Shown piece by piece: positions 16,494-23,970 of a stretch of 39,175 nt of DNA. Both the position numbers and the translations under genes were made by a program. The stretch covers positions 1-39,175 of the forward strand of contig NZ_LTAZ01000023.1 of assembly GCF_001593955.1 (NCBI RefSeq), written 5' to 3'. This DNA comes from Halalkalicoccus paucihalophilus. Its GTDB lineage: Archaea; Halobacteriota; Halobacteria; Halobacteriales; Halalkalicoccaceae. The notes under the pieces were generated by a model that saw only the letters and a program-made list of their open reading frames with translations, was not told where the DNA came from and did no database searches. Each line of letters starts with the position of its first letter. Position 1 is the first letter of the stretch.

Positions 16494-16720
16494 TGGCTCT
16501 CGCGGAAAAGGAACTGTGGCACGCACGAACGCGCTTTCCCTGGCAGGACCGCGTTCGTACGTCGAAGTTCGGCCCCGGAGCGAGGGCGATGAGTATTGAA
16601 TGTGCTCCTACACTCTCCATGGTGATGGAGAGTAAAAGGTTTTCCTGTACTCATTTCCCGGGTCGTCAGATCGCCCTCTATCTGTATGAGTACACACGAC
16701 ACGACCCCAACGACGACTGA
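16493..16720 (+). CDS. Doubtful small ORF coupled to RHH gene
   Basis: 75 aa with an ATG that overlaps the RHH stop, which favours translation. The sequence resembles no family, contains two perfect inverted repeats and runs 35 nt into the next gene, so it may just be leader DNA for 16686. Confidence 0.25.
   Translation: MALAEKELWHARTRFPWQDRVRTSKFGPGARAMSIECAPTLSMVMESKRFSCTHFPGRQIALYLYEYTRHDPNDD
16525..16558. repeat. 9-bp perfect inverted repeat
   Basis: ACGAACGCG (16525-16533) pairs with CGCGTTCGT (16550-16558) around 16 nt. With the dyad at 16612 it lies between the RHH gene and the operon at 16686, a plausible binding site for the RHH protein. Confidence 0.5.
16612..16633. repeat. 9-bp perfect inverted repeat before operon 16686
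   Basis: ACTCTCCAT-GGTG-ATGGAGAGT, followed by AAAAGG. It could be a terminator hairpin for the upstream gene or an operator; it overlaps the most TATA-like stretch (AGTAAAAGG) before 16686. Confidence 0.5.
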
Positions 16721-17138
16721 ACTCAGTAACGCCAGCGACAACGACACCGACGGCAACGAGGCCGCCGAGACCGTTACGAAACGGCGCGTCGGCAAACTAC
16801 TCGGCGAGCAGCGCCGGCGGCTCTCGGACGACGTTATCCGCGATTACGACGAGATCAATTCCGACGGTCACAAGGTCAAGACCGTCAAGAAGCGAGACGC
16901 CGACGGAAAGGAACACGAGGTCGAGATCAACCTCTCACGGTTGCTCAACCCGACACCGAGCACGACCTCGGATATCGAGATCCTCGTAGTCGAGGCGCGG
17001 GTTAACGACGAGGCCGGCGACGGTGAGGTGCCGATCGAGAACCCGCACATCCCCGCGTATGATGCTATCCTCGATCGCGCTGAGAAGCGACTCGACGACG
17101 AGGGGCTTACCCCGGCCTGGGAGGTGCTCGGCGAATGA
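16686..17138 (+). CDS. Hypothetical protein, first gene of a coupled trio
   Basis: 150 aa. The first 30 residues are Thr/Asn/Asp-rich and disordered. A basic helix follows (KRRVGKLLGEQRRRLSDD), then a strand-rich part (KVKTVKKRDADG, SDIEILVVEARV) and a C-terminal helix. Its stop overlaps the next ATG (ATGA at 17135). No family recognised; basic helix and context with an RHH-like partner suggest plasmid maintenance, which is only inferred. Confidence 0.6.
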   Translation: MSTHDTTPTTTELSNASDNDTDGNEAAETVTKRRVGKLLGEQRRRLSDDVIRDYDEINSDGHKVKTVKKRDADGKEHEVEINLSRLLNPTPSTTSDIEILVVEARVNDEAGDGEVPIENPHIPAYDAILDRAEKRLDDEGLTPAWEVLGE

Positions 17139-17233
17139 TCTCCGCTCCCGAAGACTACACTGAGCGCCGCGAGTGCGTGCTCGCACGAATCGGCCACCCG
17201 ATGGCCGACGAGGACGGGGTGATCGCCCGATGA
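17135..17233 (+). CDS. Tiny coupled ORF between two plasmid genes
   Basis: 32 aa (MISAPEDYTERRE...). It overlaps the preceding stop and the following start by ATGA at both ends and fills the whole gap, so it is probably translated. The two exact couplings are the only support; function unknown. Confidence 0.5.
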   Translation: MISAPEDYTERRECVLARIGHPMADEDGVIAR

Positions 17234-17901
17234 ACGAGACTAGCGACGAGGAAATGAACATCCCCGACACAGAGGAGCGAATGGTCCAAGTCGCCGTCGA
17301 AGTCCCCGAGTCCGTTCGCGACGGGGCAAAGGCCAAACTCCCTTATGGGGGAATGAGTCAAGTAATTCGAGAGGAATTGAACCGTGTGGCCTTCGGCGAA
17401 GAAATGGGACAGCGTTCGCGGCTTGAATCCCGGCTCGAGGACGTTCGGGAAGAACGGGATAAGCTACAGCGAGAACGCCGGGAGTTGAACGCGAAGCTAG
17501 AGAATCTCGAGGACCAAGCCAAAGACATCGAGCGGAAGTTAGACGACCTCACGACCCAAGAGGACCGGTATGAGGCCAAACTCGAGAGTGTCGAATACAA
17601 CATCCGTATCGAAGGGAGGAATCTCTTCGCCGACCACGGCCAAGTTGAGAGTATCGCAGCAGAAGCCGGGAAAAGCCCCGAAGGCGTTATTAAGGACTTG
17701 AAACACCGCAACCCAGACGTCCCCGACGAAGCCTTTCTTAGTGGCTTGGACGGTGGCGGTGGATTCTCGCCACCGGACAAAAACCCCAAGAGCTCACTGA
17801 AGAGTGCTAAGAACATGGGCTACGGCAAGGACGGGGAGATGCGACCACTCGAGGAGAGGGAAGAGAAGTACCGTCCACGAGACCCCGACGCGGACAACTA
17901 A
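17230..17901 (+). CDS. RHH-like N-terminus with long coiled coil
   Basis: 223 aa from ATG 17230, chosen because of the ATGA overlap. Residues about 15-55 (VQVAVEVPESVRDGAK, then MSQVIREELNRVAFGE) look like a ribbon-helix-helix DNA-binding unit. Residues about 60-130 form a coiled coil (LEDVREERDKLQRERRE; LENLEDQAKDIERKLDDL). The tail has a Gly-rich loop and a charged end. Proteins with this layout are frequent on haloarchaeal plasmids and viruses and are candidates for DNA organisation or partition. It closes the trio starting at 16686. Confidence 0.65.
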   Translation: MNETSDEEMNIPDTEERMVQVAVEVPESVRDGAKAKLPYGGMSQVIREELNRVAFGEEMGQRSRLESRLEDVREERDKLQRERRELNAKLENLEDQAKDIERKLDDLTTQEDRYEAKLESVEYNIRIEGRNLFADHGQVESIAAEAGKSPEGVIKDLKHRNPDVPDEAFLSGLDGGGGFSPPDKNPKSSLKSAKNMGYGKDGEMRPLEEREEKYRPRDPDADN

Positions 17902-17971
17902 CACGACCGGGCGGTTCGTCCTTTTACTATTTGATTGACACGGATGGGAGAGAGGTCAGTACGACTTCTTC

Positions 17972-18067
17972 TACTTCTAGATCTAGATTTGAGATATAGA
18001 TCTAGATCTACTCTACTACTACTACTACTACTAGACTACTACAACAACAACAACAACAACAACAACG
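17972..18067. repeat. Low-complexity tract: TCTAGATC dyads, (CTA)n, (CAA)n
   Basis: Interlocking TCTAGA/AGATCT palindromes (17976-18010) are followed by about seven CTA units (18013-18033) and about nine CAA units (18040-18066). Triplet tracts like these change length by slippage. The tract lies directly after the gene ending at 17901. Confidence 0.85.
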
Positions 18068-18551
18068 CAACAGCAACGCATCGCGTGGGTTGTTGGGGGT
18101 CCACTCCCGCGTGGTTTCACTGGTTCTGTCGTGGTTGGGTGGTTCTTTCCCGTCTCGTCCTATCGTGGTTCGTTCGGTCCTGTCGACACGTCTTGTTTCT
18201 ACGGCGGGTCGTTTTCATATTCATATTCGCCAATTCGTGTTTCTCATTCCAAATTCGCCCACCGAATCGCAAGGCTGCGGTCGAACGGCGATGTGAGTAG
18301 TCCCGCAGCGAGGGTCAGAACGAGCGGACACCGCGAAATAGAGCCCACCGACGGGTGGGTTTGCATGGGGTTTGTTTTGTTCCACCGCCATCGTCCTTTG
18401 GCATGATGAGGGTCGAGCGCACGCGCGCCTGAAATGACAGTGCGAAGGGGGAGAATGTGGGACTGCGTCGGGGTGGCGCTGTCAGTAACGGGTCAGTCGT
18501 CCGCTTCGTGTCTCGATTCCAAGAGTCGATTTCTTTGGTGGCTCATCCCTT
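18068..18551. other. Gene-free, strongly strand-skewed spacer
   Basis: Only three A residues occur in 18081-18180, which is nearly all G, T and C. No convincing gene is seen up to the lipoprotein-tail repeat. A CCCACC/GGTGGG hairpin followed by TTT is at 18344-18362. Confidence 0.5.
18344..18362 (+). terminator. Possible terminator hairpin
   Basis: CCCACC (18344-18349) and GGTGGG (18354-18359) around a 4-nt loop, then TTT. It could end rightward transcription from the trio at 16686-17901. Confidence 0.3.
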
Positions 18552-18747
18552 CGGCAGGCGGTCCTCTCGTACTTGCGGTTGCACCAGCGTCCGCCGGCCG
18601 GGAGGATGGTCGCAGCCGCCGACTGAGCACAGCGAGGAAGGCGGCGAGGACAGGCGCGCAGCGCAGCGAGCACCGCCTCGTTCCGGACAGGCCGGCGGTT
18701 CCGGCTACTCGACGTACGTCGCTTCGGTCGCGCCGATGAGGTTCTCG
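18552..18747 (-). repeat. Repeat copy A: lipoprotein 3' end plus downstream DNA
   Basis: About 195 bp imperfectly matching 20851-21064, with long identical runs. Its right end encodes, on the minus strand, ENLIGATEATYVE-stop, clearly related to the tail YLIGVTEAQYVE-stop of the lipoprotein at 21020. The rest of this paralogue is missing and replaced by the transposase fragment. Confidence 0.8.
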
Positions 18748-19131
18748 TGGAAACTCGGCCGTTGGGTCCGTTCTCCGTCGAGGGGAGAGCCACACATCCA
18801 GCACGAGTCTCGGCTCGATGTCGATAGCGGCGTAGAGCCAGTGTCGTTTGGTGTCGATCGTTACTGCGGTTTTGTCGATGGCGACCCGTGAGGGCGAAGC
18901 TCTCGGCGGATTTGGAGCCTCTTGTGCAACCCGGTGTACCCACTGAAACACTGCTTGATGTGACCGATGAACACCGAAGGTTTCGAGAGCCGCAGCGGTC
19001 TCACGAAGCGAGAGACCCGAACCGTGAAGCCGCACCACGAGCGCTCTGAGGGCGCTCGCGGTGCTTTCTTCAACCCAACAGTCAAGCGGGTCGGGTTCGA
19101 GCGTAACAGTGAGCGGTTCTTGGGTATGCAT
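18748..19131 (-). pseudogene. IS6-type transposase, C-terminally truncated
   Basis: From ATG 19131 about 128 residues match the haloarchaeal IS6 layout: an HTH region (LHGSGLSLRETAAALETFGV; SHQAVFQWVHR), then the first DDE strand VAIDKTAVTID with the first Asp and the WLYAAID strand with the second. After TDPTAEF the sequence abruptly becomes the lipoprotein-tail repeat, so the final catalytic Glu and the whole C-terminus are lost. The usual IDET after the first Asp reads IDKT. An IS-end-like GTAGACACTGCC lies upstream at 19165-19176. Confidence 0.75.
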
Positions 19132-19164
19132 GACAGCTGACTTCAAGAACTGCTCGCTCGTTGA

Positions 19165-19176
19165 GTAGACACTGCC
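19165..19176 (-). mobile_element. IS6-like terminus, left of nramp-like gene
   Basis: GTAGACACTGCC, 34 nt upstream of the transposase start, matches CTAGACAGTGCC at 20571-20582 in the same orientation. Both look like the outer end of an IS6-family element. Confidence 0.45.
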
Positions 19177-19289
19177 CTGCCTGCAAAAGACTTTTATTGT
19201 CAATTGGTGTGTAATTGTTAGGGAGTGCACCGACAGTGTGATCAGTTCTTAGTGATCCTGCTACTAGGCATACTCGTCGATATCTACTG

Positions 19290-20555
19290 ATGACAACAGA
19301 CCACGTAACACGGAGTCGATTAGACGGGGTATCGGCAGCAATCAAGGACTACGGGCTCGCGTTCGTGATGGTTGCGAGCTACTTCGGATCGGGGTCGGTG
19401 TTCATTGCGAGTCAGGCTGGCGTTGCCCACGGATATACGCTCTTGTGGGCGGCCGTCGGCGCGGCGCTGCTCGGCTTTGTGGCCCAAGATATGAGCGGAC
19501 GTCTTGGTATTCATGGAACGTCGCTGATGGTATTTACCAGAGAGAAACTTGGGCGTGGTGGCGCAACGGCGGTCGCGCTGTTTCTCTCAATCGGCTGTGT
19601 CGCGTGGACTCTCGGGCTGGTAGCCGCAGTTGGTGCGAGCATCGAGTTTCTCACGGGCGGGGTAATCCCGTGGCAGCCTGTCGCGGTTGTGACGACGTTC
19701 ATCGCGATCGGGGTGGGCCTGCTCAACTACGATCTGGTCGAGAACATCATGATCGGGATGATGATCGCGTTGATGGCGATATTCTTTGTTGTCATGCTCC
19801 CCAGTGGTGCGGAACCGATGGCGGTAGCAGCCGGGTTCATCCCGACTGTCCCGAATACAGCCGCACTCACCGTCGTAGCGGGACTGCTGGGAACGACGGC
19901 GCTCTGGCCAAACTTTTTTCTTGAATCGATCCTCGTCAAAGAGAAAGGGTGGATAGACGAGGACGATATCACAACGATGCGAAAGGATCTGATGGTCGGC
20001 TACGCGGTCGGCGCGATCACGACGATATCAATCCTGATTGTTGCGGCGGCAATCCTACCTGGACTTGGCTACACTGAACTTGAGTCGTTCCTCACACCCG
20101 GCGAGGCGCTCGTTTCTGTCTTCGGTACGTGGGCGATGGTCCTCTTCGTCATCGGGGTCGCTGTCGCGGCGTTCAACAGCATTATCCCCATTATGTGGAC
20201 GCCAGCCTACATCATCCCGCAGGCGATGGGCCACGAGCCGACCAAGGAGAGCCAGCTGTTCAAGCTCATCTTCGTTGGTGGAACCGGGCTGGGAGTGTTT
20301 TCACCAATCATTTCGGCGGTGCTCGATCTCTCGGTCGTCAATATGGTTATTCTGTTTCCGACCTACAACGGCATCTTCGCGCTGCCGCTTGCAGCGGCGC
20401 TACTGTTCTGGTCAGTCAACGATCGCGAGACAATGGGCGAGTACACCAACACACTTAAGCTCAATATCGTCAACGCGACGCTCGTGGTGCTAGCGGTTGT
20501 TCTTGCGGTGCTCAGCATCCAAAATTTCACCGACCTGCTCTTCGGCGGGCTGTGA
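19290..20555 (+). CDS. Nramp-family transporter lacking the canonical metal-site motifs
   Basis: 421 aa, about eleven membrane helices. GVAHGYTLLWAAVGAALLGF and the following QDMSGRLGIHG match Nramp helices 1-2. In helix 1 the metal-binding DPGN is GSGS, and in helix 6 the MPH motif is LWP (GTTALWPNFFLES), so the Asp, Asn, Met and His that hold Mn or Fe are absent. The protein thus belongs to the Nramp fold group but may move another ion or solute. It is the only metabolic-type gene on the plasmid and is enclosed by IS6-like pieces and by two copies of a lipoprotein tail, indicating import with a mobile element. Confidence 0.8.
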   Translation: MTTDHVTRSRLDGVSAAIKDYGLAFVMVASYFGSGSVFIASQAGVAHGYTLLWAAVGAALLGFVAQDMSGRLGIHGTSLMVFTREKLGRGGATAVALFLSIGCVAWTLGLVAAVGASIEFLTGGVIPWQPVAVVTTFIAIGVGLLNYDLVENIMIGMMIALMAIFFVVMLPSGAEPMAVAAGFIPTVPNTAALTVVAGLLGTTALWPNFFLESILVKEKGWIDEDDITTMRKDLMVGYAVGAITTISILIVAAAILPGLGYTELESFLTPGEALVSVFGTWAMVLFVIGVAVAAFNSIIPIMWTPAYIIPQAMGHEPTKESQLFKLIFVGGTGLGVFSPIISAVLDLSVVNMVILFPTYNGIFALPLAAALLFWSVNDRETMGEYTNTLKLNIVNATLVVLAVVLAVLSIQNFTDLLFGGL

Positions 20556-20570
20556 GTGATGAACAGATGA

Positions 20571-20582
20571 CTAGACAGTGCC
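20571..20582 (-). mobile_element. IS6-like terminus, right of nramp-like gene
   Basis: CTAGACAGTGCC, 16 nt after the transporter stop, repeats the terminus at 19165 in direct orientation. No IS body accompanies it. Confidence 0.4.
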
Positions 20583-20649
20583 GGTCCACTGTATCCATAA
20601 CGACGGAGACAGAACCCTGTGTCATGCCAGAAGAATACTGAACGTCTGA

Positions 20650-20720
20650 ATATGAAGCGGGGTCCCGGCCCTGAGGCCATGGCCGGAGTGGGAGGGTGAC
20701 CCTCCCGTGAAATAGTAGGA
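20650..20720. other. Paired GC hairpins, possible IS200/IS605 end
   Basis: GGCC dyads (20667-20684) are followed by GGGAGGG-TGA-CCCTCCC (20690-20706). The layout resembles 3' ends of haloarchaeal TnpB-type elements, but no tnpB remnant was found. The surrounding stretch 20556-20850 holds no gene. Confidence 0.25.
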
Positions 20721-20850
20721 GCAAACCTATATTAGTTAACAGGCGGATAACAAGTTTTCCGTTTGCTCTCGTAACCGACGATCTCAGTAAGCCTCCTGCT
20801 TGAAAACACCACAATAAGCGTTCTTGCTCCTTTGACTGAGTCCGACCACC

Positions 20851-21064
20851 CGGCAGGCGGTCCCATCGTGCCTGCGGTTGGTGTAAGCGCCCGCCGGCCA
20901 GGAGGATGGTCGCAGCCGCCGACTGAGCACAGCGAAGGAGGCGGTGAGGACAGGCGCGCAGCGAGCGGACGCGAGTGAGCACCGCCTCGTTCCAGACAGG
21001 CCGGCGGTTCCGGTAGCGGTTACTCGACGTACTGCGCTTCAGTGACGCCGATCAGGTACTCGTC
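20851..21064 (-). repeat. Repeat copy B: lipoprotein 3' end plus downstream DNA
   Basis: Intact counterpart of 18552-18747, covering the last codons of the lipoprotein gene and about 170 bp of DNA after it. A GGCGGT...CGTG...TGCGGT core (20856-20879) is shared with 18557-18580 and, without the rest, with 28852-28875. Confidence 0.8.
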
Positions 21065-21592
21065 GATTTCGTCAGGGTTGACATAAAAGGGAATCTCGAC
21101 GTCGTACGTTTCGCCGGCGTTCATCGTAAAGAACGGAACCCAGCCGTGTTCGATTCGGTCGCCGTTCTCGTCGAGTGCGACGGCGTCGACGCGGGTCTTT
21201 CGGAGGTCGTACTCACCGACCTCGAAGGTGCCATAACAGACGACCTCGCGGTCGATGTCCGGATCGGGCGAGGGGCTAATATCGAGCCCGTGGTCGACGA
21301 CCGTGACCGTCTCGGTCGGGTCGTCGGGTCGTGTCGAACTGCCCTCGTCGCTGGCGTTGCTCTCCTCGCCGTCCTCGTCCTGCTGCTGGTCCGTTGTCCC
21401 ATTACCCTCGCTGTTCTCGGCGTCGGCCAGCGGACTATCTGAGACGTTCTCGTTGCTCTCAGTGTCGCCGGTGGTTTCGTTGCTGTTCTCGGGGTTGTTG
21501 TCGCCGGTGATCAGCTGGGCGAGCCCGTAGCAGCCGGCCGTCCCGGCGAGTGAGGCCCCGCCGATTCCGGCGAGTAGCGTTCGTCGATTCAT
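21020..21592 (-). CDS. Tat-exported lipoprotein
   Basis: 190 aa. N-terminal MNRRTLLAGIGGASLAGTAGC has the twin-arginine motif and a lipobox ending at Cys21, so it should be exported by Tat and lipid-anchored outside the membrane. Residues about 30-95 are an Asn/Ser/Glu/Asp-rich linker. The C-terminal 95 residues look like a beta-sandwich (YGTFEVGEYDLRKTRVDAV; GETYDVEIPFYV), FxLYD-like in style. Its start overlaps the stop of the beta-helix gene (ATGA), making it the last gene of a leftward operon that diverges from the VirB4 operon. A surface role in mating is inferred from context. Confidence 0.75.
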   Translation of the reverse strand: MNRRTLLAGIGGASLAGTAGCYGLAQLITGDNNPENSNETTGDTESNENVSDSPLADAENSEGNGTTDQQQDEDGEESNASDEGSSTRPDDPTETVTVVDHGLDISPSPDPDIDREVVCYGTFEVGEYDLRKTRVDAVALDENGDRIEHGWVPFFTMNAGETYDVEIPFYVNPDEIDEYLIGVTEAQYVE

Positions 21593-22965
21593 GATTGTGA
21601 TTCAGTAGTTGATTGAGTGACTCGATTCACGGCCACGCCACGGCCGGCAGACACGCCCGAAACGACCGTCCCGCCGGTGAACCCGTGGAGGTTGACGTTG
21701 TTCTCGAGGAGCTCGGGGTTCGTTCCTGTGACACGGATGCCGATCTCCGGCTCGTAGAGGTCGACACGGCACCGTTCGACGGTTGCGCCGTTCGTGCTAG
21801 CTTGTACGTTAATCCCGTGGCCGTTCGCTTGGTGGATCTCGACGCTCGTATCACGGAGTAGCGGATTACCGTCGTCGAGCCGGATCCCACGTTGCGTCGA
21901 GAATACGACGGGGTCCCGCGCCTGGTCGATGATCACGCGGCAGTTCTCGACAACCGTCCGCTCGTAACCTTCTGCGGGCGTTCCGTCCTCGCCATCGATT
22001 AGCGGGTGTGGGACCCAGTCGTCGCCGGAGTTGACCCGGATATTCGCGACATTGCTATTCGCCGTGGTACAGTTCCGGAGAATCTTTCGACCGACATTGT
22101 TCGATGGAAGGCCACCTTTTAGGTACAGCCCGTTATCAGGGAACGCGCCACAGATCACGTTCTCAAGGAGCATGGTCCCGCTCATGCTCGACCCGATCGT
22201 GAACCCGGACGTCGACCACGAGGCCGCGCTACGGCCGCCCCCGCGGTCGTTGATCGTGTGTGCGAAGTGACGAGCCCCGTAGCGCATGTCGATGTTCGCG
22301 AAAATCGCGAGGGCGTCGTCGGCACGGGTGAGCGCGCGGAACGGGCCTCGAGTGCCGAGGTCCTGCCGCCCAATGAATCGAATGTTTCGGATGTCGGCGA
22401 GACCGGTCGTATAGAGCCGGAGCAGTTGCATTCCGTGGTTCTCCTCGCGATCGTCGACGGTGAACCCACCAAGGACGAGCGTGCCGGTATGGGGCGAGCT
22501 GGCCCGCCCGATCGCGAACATGATGCTCGACCCGCGGAACTCACCACTGGTGATCGTATGGCCCTGTATCGCGTCGACGTTCGCGTGTCGAAGCGTGGCG
22601 TTCTGGCCGATAATCCCGATATTCCCCCCACCGGTGTGTCGGAACGGGGTAGCAATTGTATACGTCCCTTCGGGGAACACGAGTAGCGTGCCGGGTTGGG
22701 CGTAACTGTTGAGTACGCCATCGATGGGTGTCTCACCAGTTGGGTCCGCGCCAACTGTGGTCGCGTCGACGACCTCGTTGAAATATTGGGTGTAGTTCTC
22801 AGGGTTGATCGCCGTCGGGACGTCCCCGGCAGCGTTGTCGATCGAGCCGATCCCACCGCCTGCCCCGCTCCCCAATAAGAGATCGAGACAGCCCGACGTG
22901 CCAGCCATCGTCGCGGCACCGGTAGCCCCTGTGGTCCGAAGAAACGTCCGTCGGGACATGGTCAT
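21589..22965 (-). CDS. Tat-exported right-handed beta-helix lipoprotein
   Basis: 458 aa. SRRTFLRTTGATGAA then AGTSGC gives a twin-arginine signal with lipobox Cys near residue 26. Residues about 65-440 show repeated short strands with N-x-x-I/V spacing (GTLLVFPEGTYTI; IGIIGQNATLRH; ERTVVENCRVII; GINVQASTNGATVERCRV), the pattern of pectate-lyase-like parallel beta-helices. No lyase catalytic set is visible, so binding, for example to a cell surface, is more likely than catalysis. It overlaps the following lipoprotein gene by 4 nt and starts 2 nt after a small membrane protein gene. Confidence 0.8.
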   Translation of the reverse strand: MTMSRRTFLRTTGATGAATMAGTSGCLDLLLGSGAGGGIGSIDNAAGDVPTAINPENYTQYFNEVVDATTVGADPTGETPIDGVLNSYAQPGTLLVFPEGTYTIATPFRHTGGGNIGIIGQNATLRHANVDAIQGHTITSGEFRGSSIMFAIGRASSPHTGTLVLGGFTVDDREENHGMQLLRLYTTGLADIRNIRFIGRQDLGTRGPFRALTRADDALAIFANIDMRYGARHFAHTINDRGGGRSAASWSTSGFTIGSSMSGTMLLENVICGAFPDNGLYLKGGLPSNNVGRKILRNCTTANSNVANIRVNSGDDWVPHPLIDGEDGTPAEGYERTVVENCRVIIDQARDPVVFSTQRGIRLDDGNPLLRDTSVEIHQANGHGINVQASTNGATVERCRVDLYEPEIGIRVTGTNPELLENNVNLHGFTGGTVVSGVSAGRGVAVNRVTQSTTESQS

Positions 22966-22967
22966 GG

Positions 22968-23171
22968 TCAGAACCAGGTACTCACGACGTAGATGACACC
23001 GACGGTCGTGAGGAGCCAGATCGCGTAAATAGCGAGGTGGTTAACCGTGTTCTCGATCAGCCACGGCCGTAGCACGTAGTACGACCCCAGTGAGACGATG
23101 ACGATCGCCCACGCGACGACTAAGTACGCGATGGTACTCTTGATCGTCTGGAGGGCCGAGGCAGCACTCAT
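22968..23171 (-). CDS. Small two-helix membrane protein
   Basis: 67 aa with two hydrophobic segments, about 12-33 (IAYLVVAWAIVIVSLGSYYVL) and 44-66. It sits 2 nt before the beta-helix lipoprotein gene in the leftward operon. Small two-helix proteins of this type are common in secretion gene clusters; no specific family is recognised. Confidence 0.65.
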   Translation of the reverse strand: MSAASALQTIKSTIAYLVVAWAIVIVSLGSYYVLRPWLIENTVNHLAIYAIWLLTTVGVIYVVSTWF

Positions 23172-23193
23172 GCCGAGCTCCCGTTATTCGGGG

Positions 23194-23355
23194 CTAGTCG
23201 TCCTCGTCGTCGCACCCCGGAAGGATCCCGACCTCGATCAAAGCGATTCGGAGGAGTTCGGTGTGCGCTTCGTCGCGGCTGATATCCTGTTCGTCGGCGT
23301 AGTCGTTGACGCCGCCAAGAGCCCATCCGGGGACGTCGTGGTTTGGTCGTGGCAT
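23194..23355 (-). CDS. Small acidic protein heading the lipoprotein operon
   Basis: 53 aa (MPRPNHDVPGWAL...), ending GCDDEDD. The segment SRDEAHTELLRIALIEVG is an amphipathic helix like that of RHH or helix-only regulators. The minus-strand TATA element GAATTATC (23375-23382), about 26 nt upstream of the ATG, supports this start and a leaderless transcript. It lies 22 nt before the membrane protein gene. Confidence 0.6.
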   Translation of the reverse strand: MPRPNHDVPGWALGGVNDYADEQDISRDEAHTELLRIALIEVGILPGCDDEDD

Positions 23356-23374
23356 ATTGAGACAGACCCACACC

Positions 23375-23382
23375 GATAATTC
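23375..23382 (-). promoter_or_regulatory. TATA box for leftward lipoprotein operon
   Basis: GAATTATC on the minus strand lies about 26 nt before ATG 23355. The spacer 23356-23478 is shared with the rightward transfer operon. Confidence 0.45.
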
Positions 23383-23478
23383 CGGTCGGTAAAGTTAAGT
23401 CATTCCCGGCGGGAGTGGATGATATGTCCAATCCGTCCATACCGACGCTTTGGACAGGTGCACTATAAATCTACTGCC

Positions 23479-23964
23479 ATGACAGCACTTAGACCTCAAA
23501 CGATCGGGCGAATCGCACGAGACCGCTTTGGCGAGTTGGCGGCTTCGAGACGCAAACAGAACCGACTTGCAGCGGGGATCACCGGTCTCGGAGGAATCCT
23601 GCTAGCTGTCGATCCGGCCGCCGCTCAGCTCGCGGATAACACGGGGACGCTGTGCGGGACGGGCGTCGACACCGGCTACATGTTCATCATGAGTATGCTC
23701 GTCCTCGGCGGGATCGTCTTCGGCTCTATTCAGTCTGGATTCGGATTGATTAACCTGAACAGCACGGACGAGAACGCCCACCGGAAGGGCAAGAATGGCG
23801 TCAAAAGCGGGGCGACGTCCTTCGGTGTGATCTTCATCCCTGTGCTCGTGACCGTGTTCCTCGAGGTTCTAGGCGTCAATCTCGCGAGTTGCTTCATCCC
23901 GGACATCAACGTCCTCGGTGGCATGATCGCGCTCGCCGCGGTCCCGACTGAGGTCCTCGACTAA
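23479..23964 (+). CDS. Membrane protein of the transfer operon (VirB2/pilin-like size)
   Basis: 161 aa from ATG 23479; an in-frame ATG at 23419 would add 20 residues. A basic N-terminus (RIARDRFGELAASRRKQNR) precedes a hydrophobic segment ending AAAQ (about 32-50), like a signal or first membrane helix. Further membrane segments lie at about 62-90, 112-132 and 140-155. Two cysteines (LCGTG; ASCFIP) could form a disulfide. It is the first gene of the VirB4 operon, where bacterial systems place the pilin or VirB2/VirB3-type proteins, but no homology is claimed. Confidence 0.6.
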   Translation: MTALRPQTIGRIARDRFGELAASRRKQNRLAAGITGLGGILLAVDPAAAQLADNTGTLCGTGVDTGYMFIMSMLVLGGIVFGSIQSGFGLINLNSTDENAHRKGKNGVKSGATSFGVIFIPVLVTVFLEVLGVNLASCFIPDINVLGGMIALAAVPTEVLD

Positions 23965-23970
23965 CTCTTC

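Noticed and set aside
18920..18929. CTTGTGCAAC inside the transposase fragment, like a dyad half-site
   Set aside because: It encodes ordinary transposase residues, has no partner arm and no neighbouring break; chance match.
23168..23440. 90-codon minus-strand frame rich in Arg and Pro
   Set aside because: The overlapping 53-codon frame 23194-23355 has an acidic haloarchaeal composition, a TATA box at the right distance and operon spacing.
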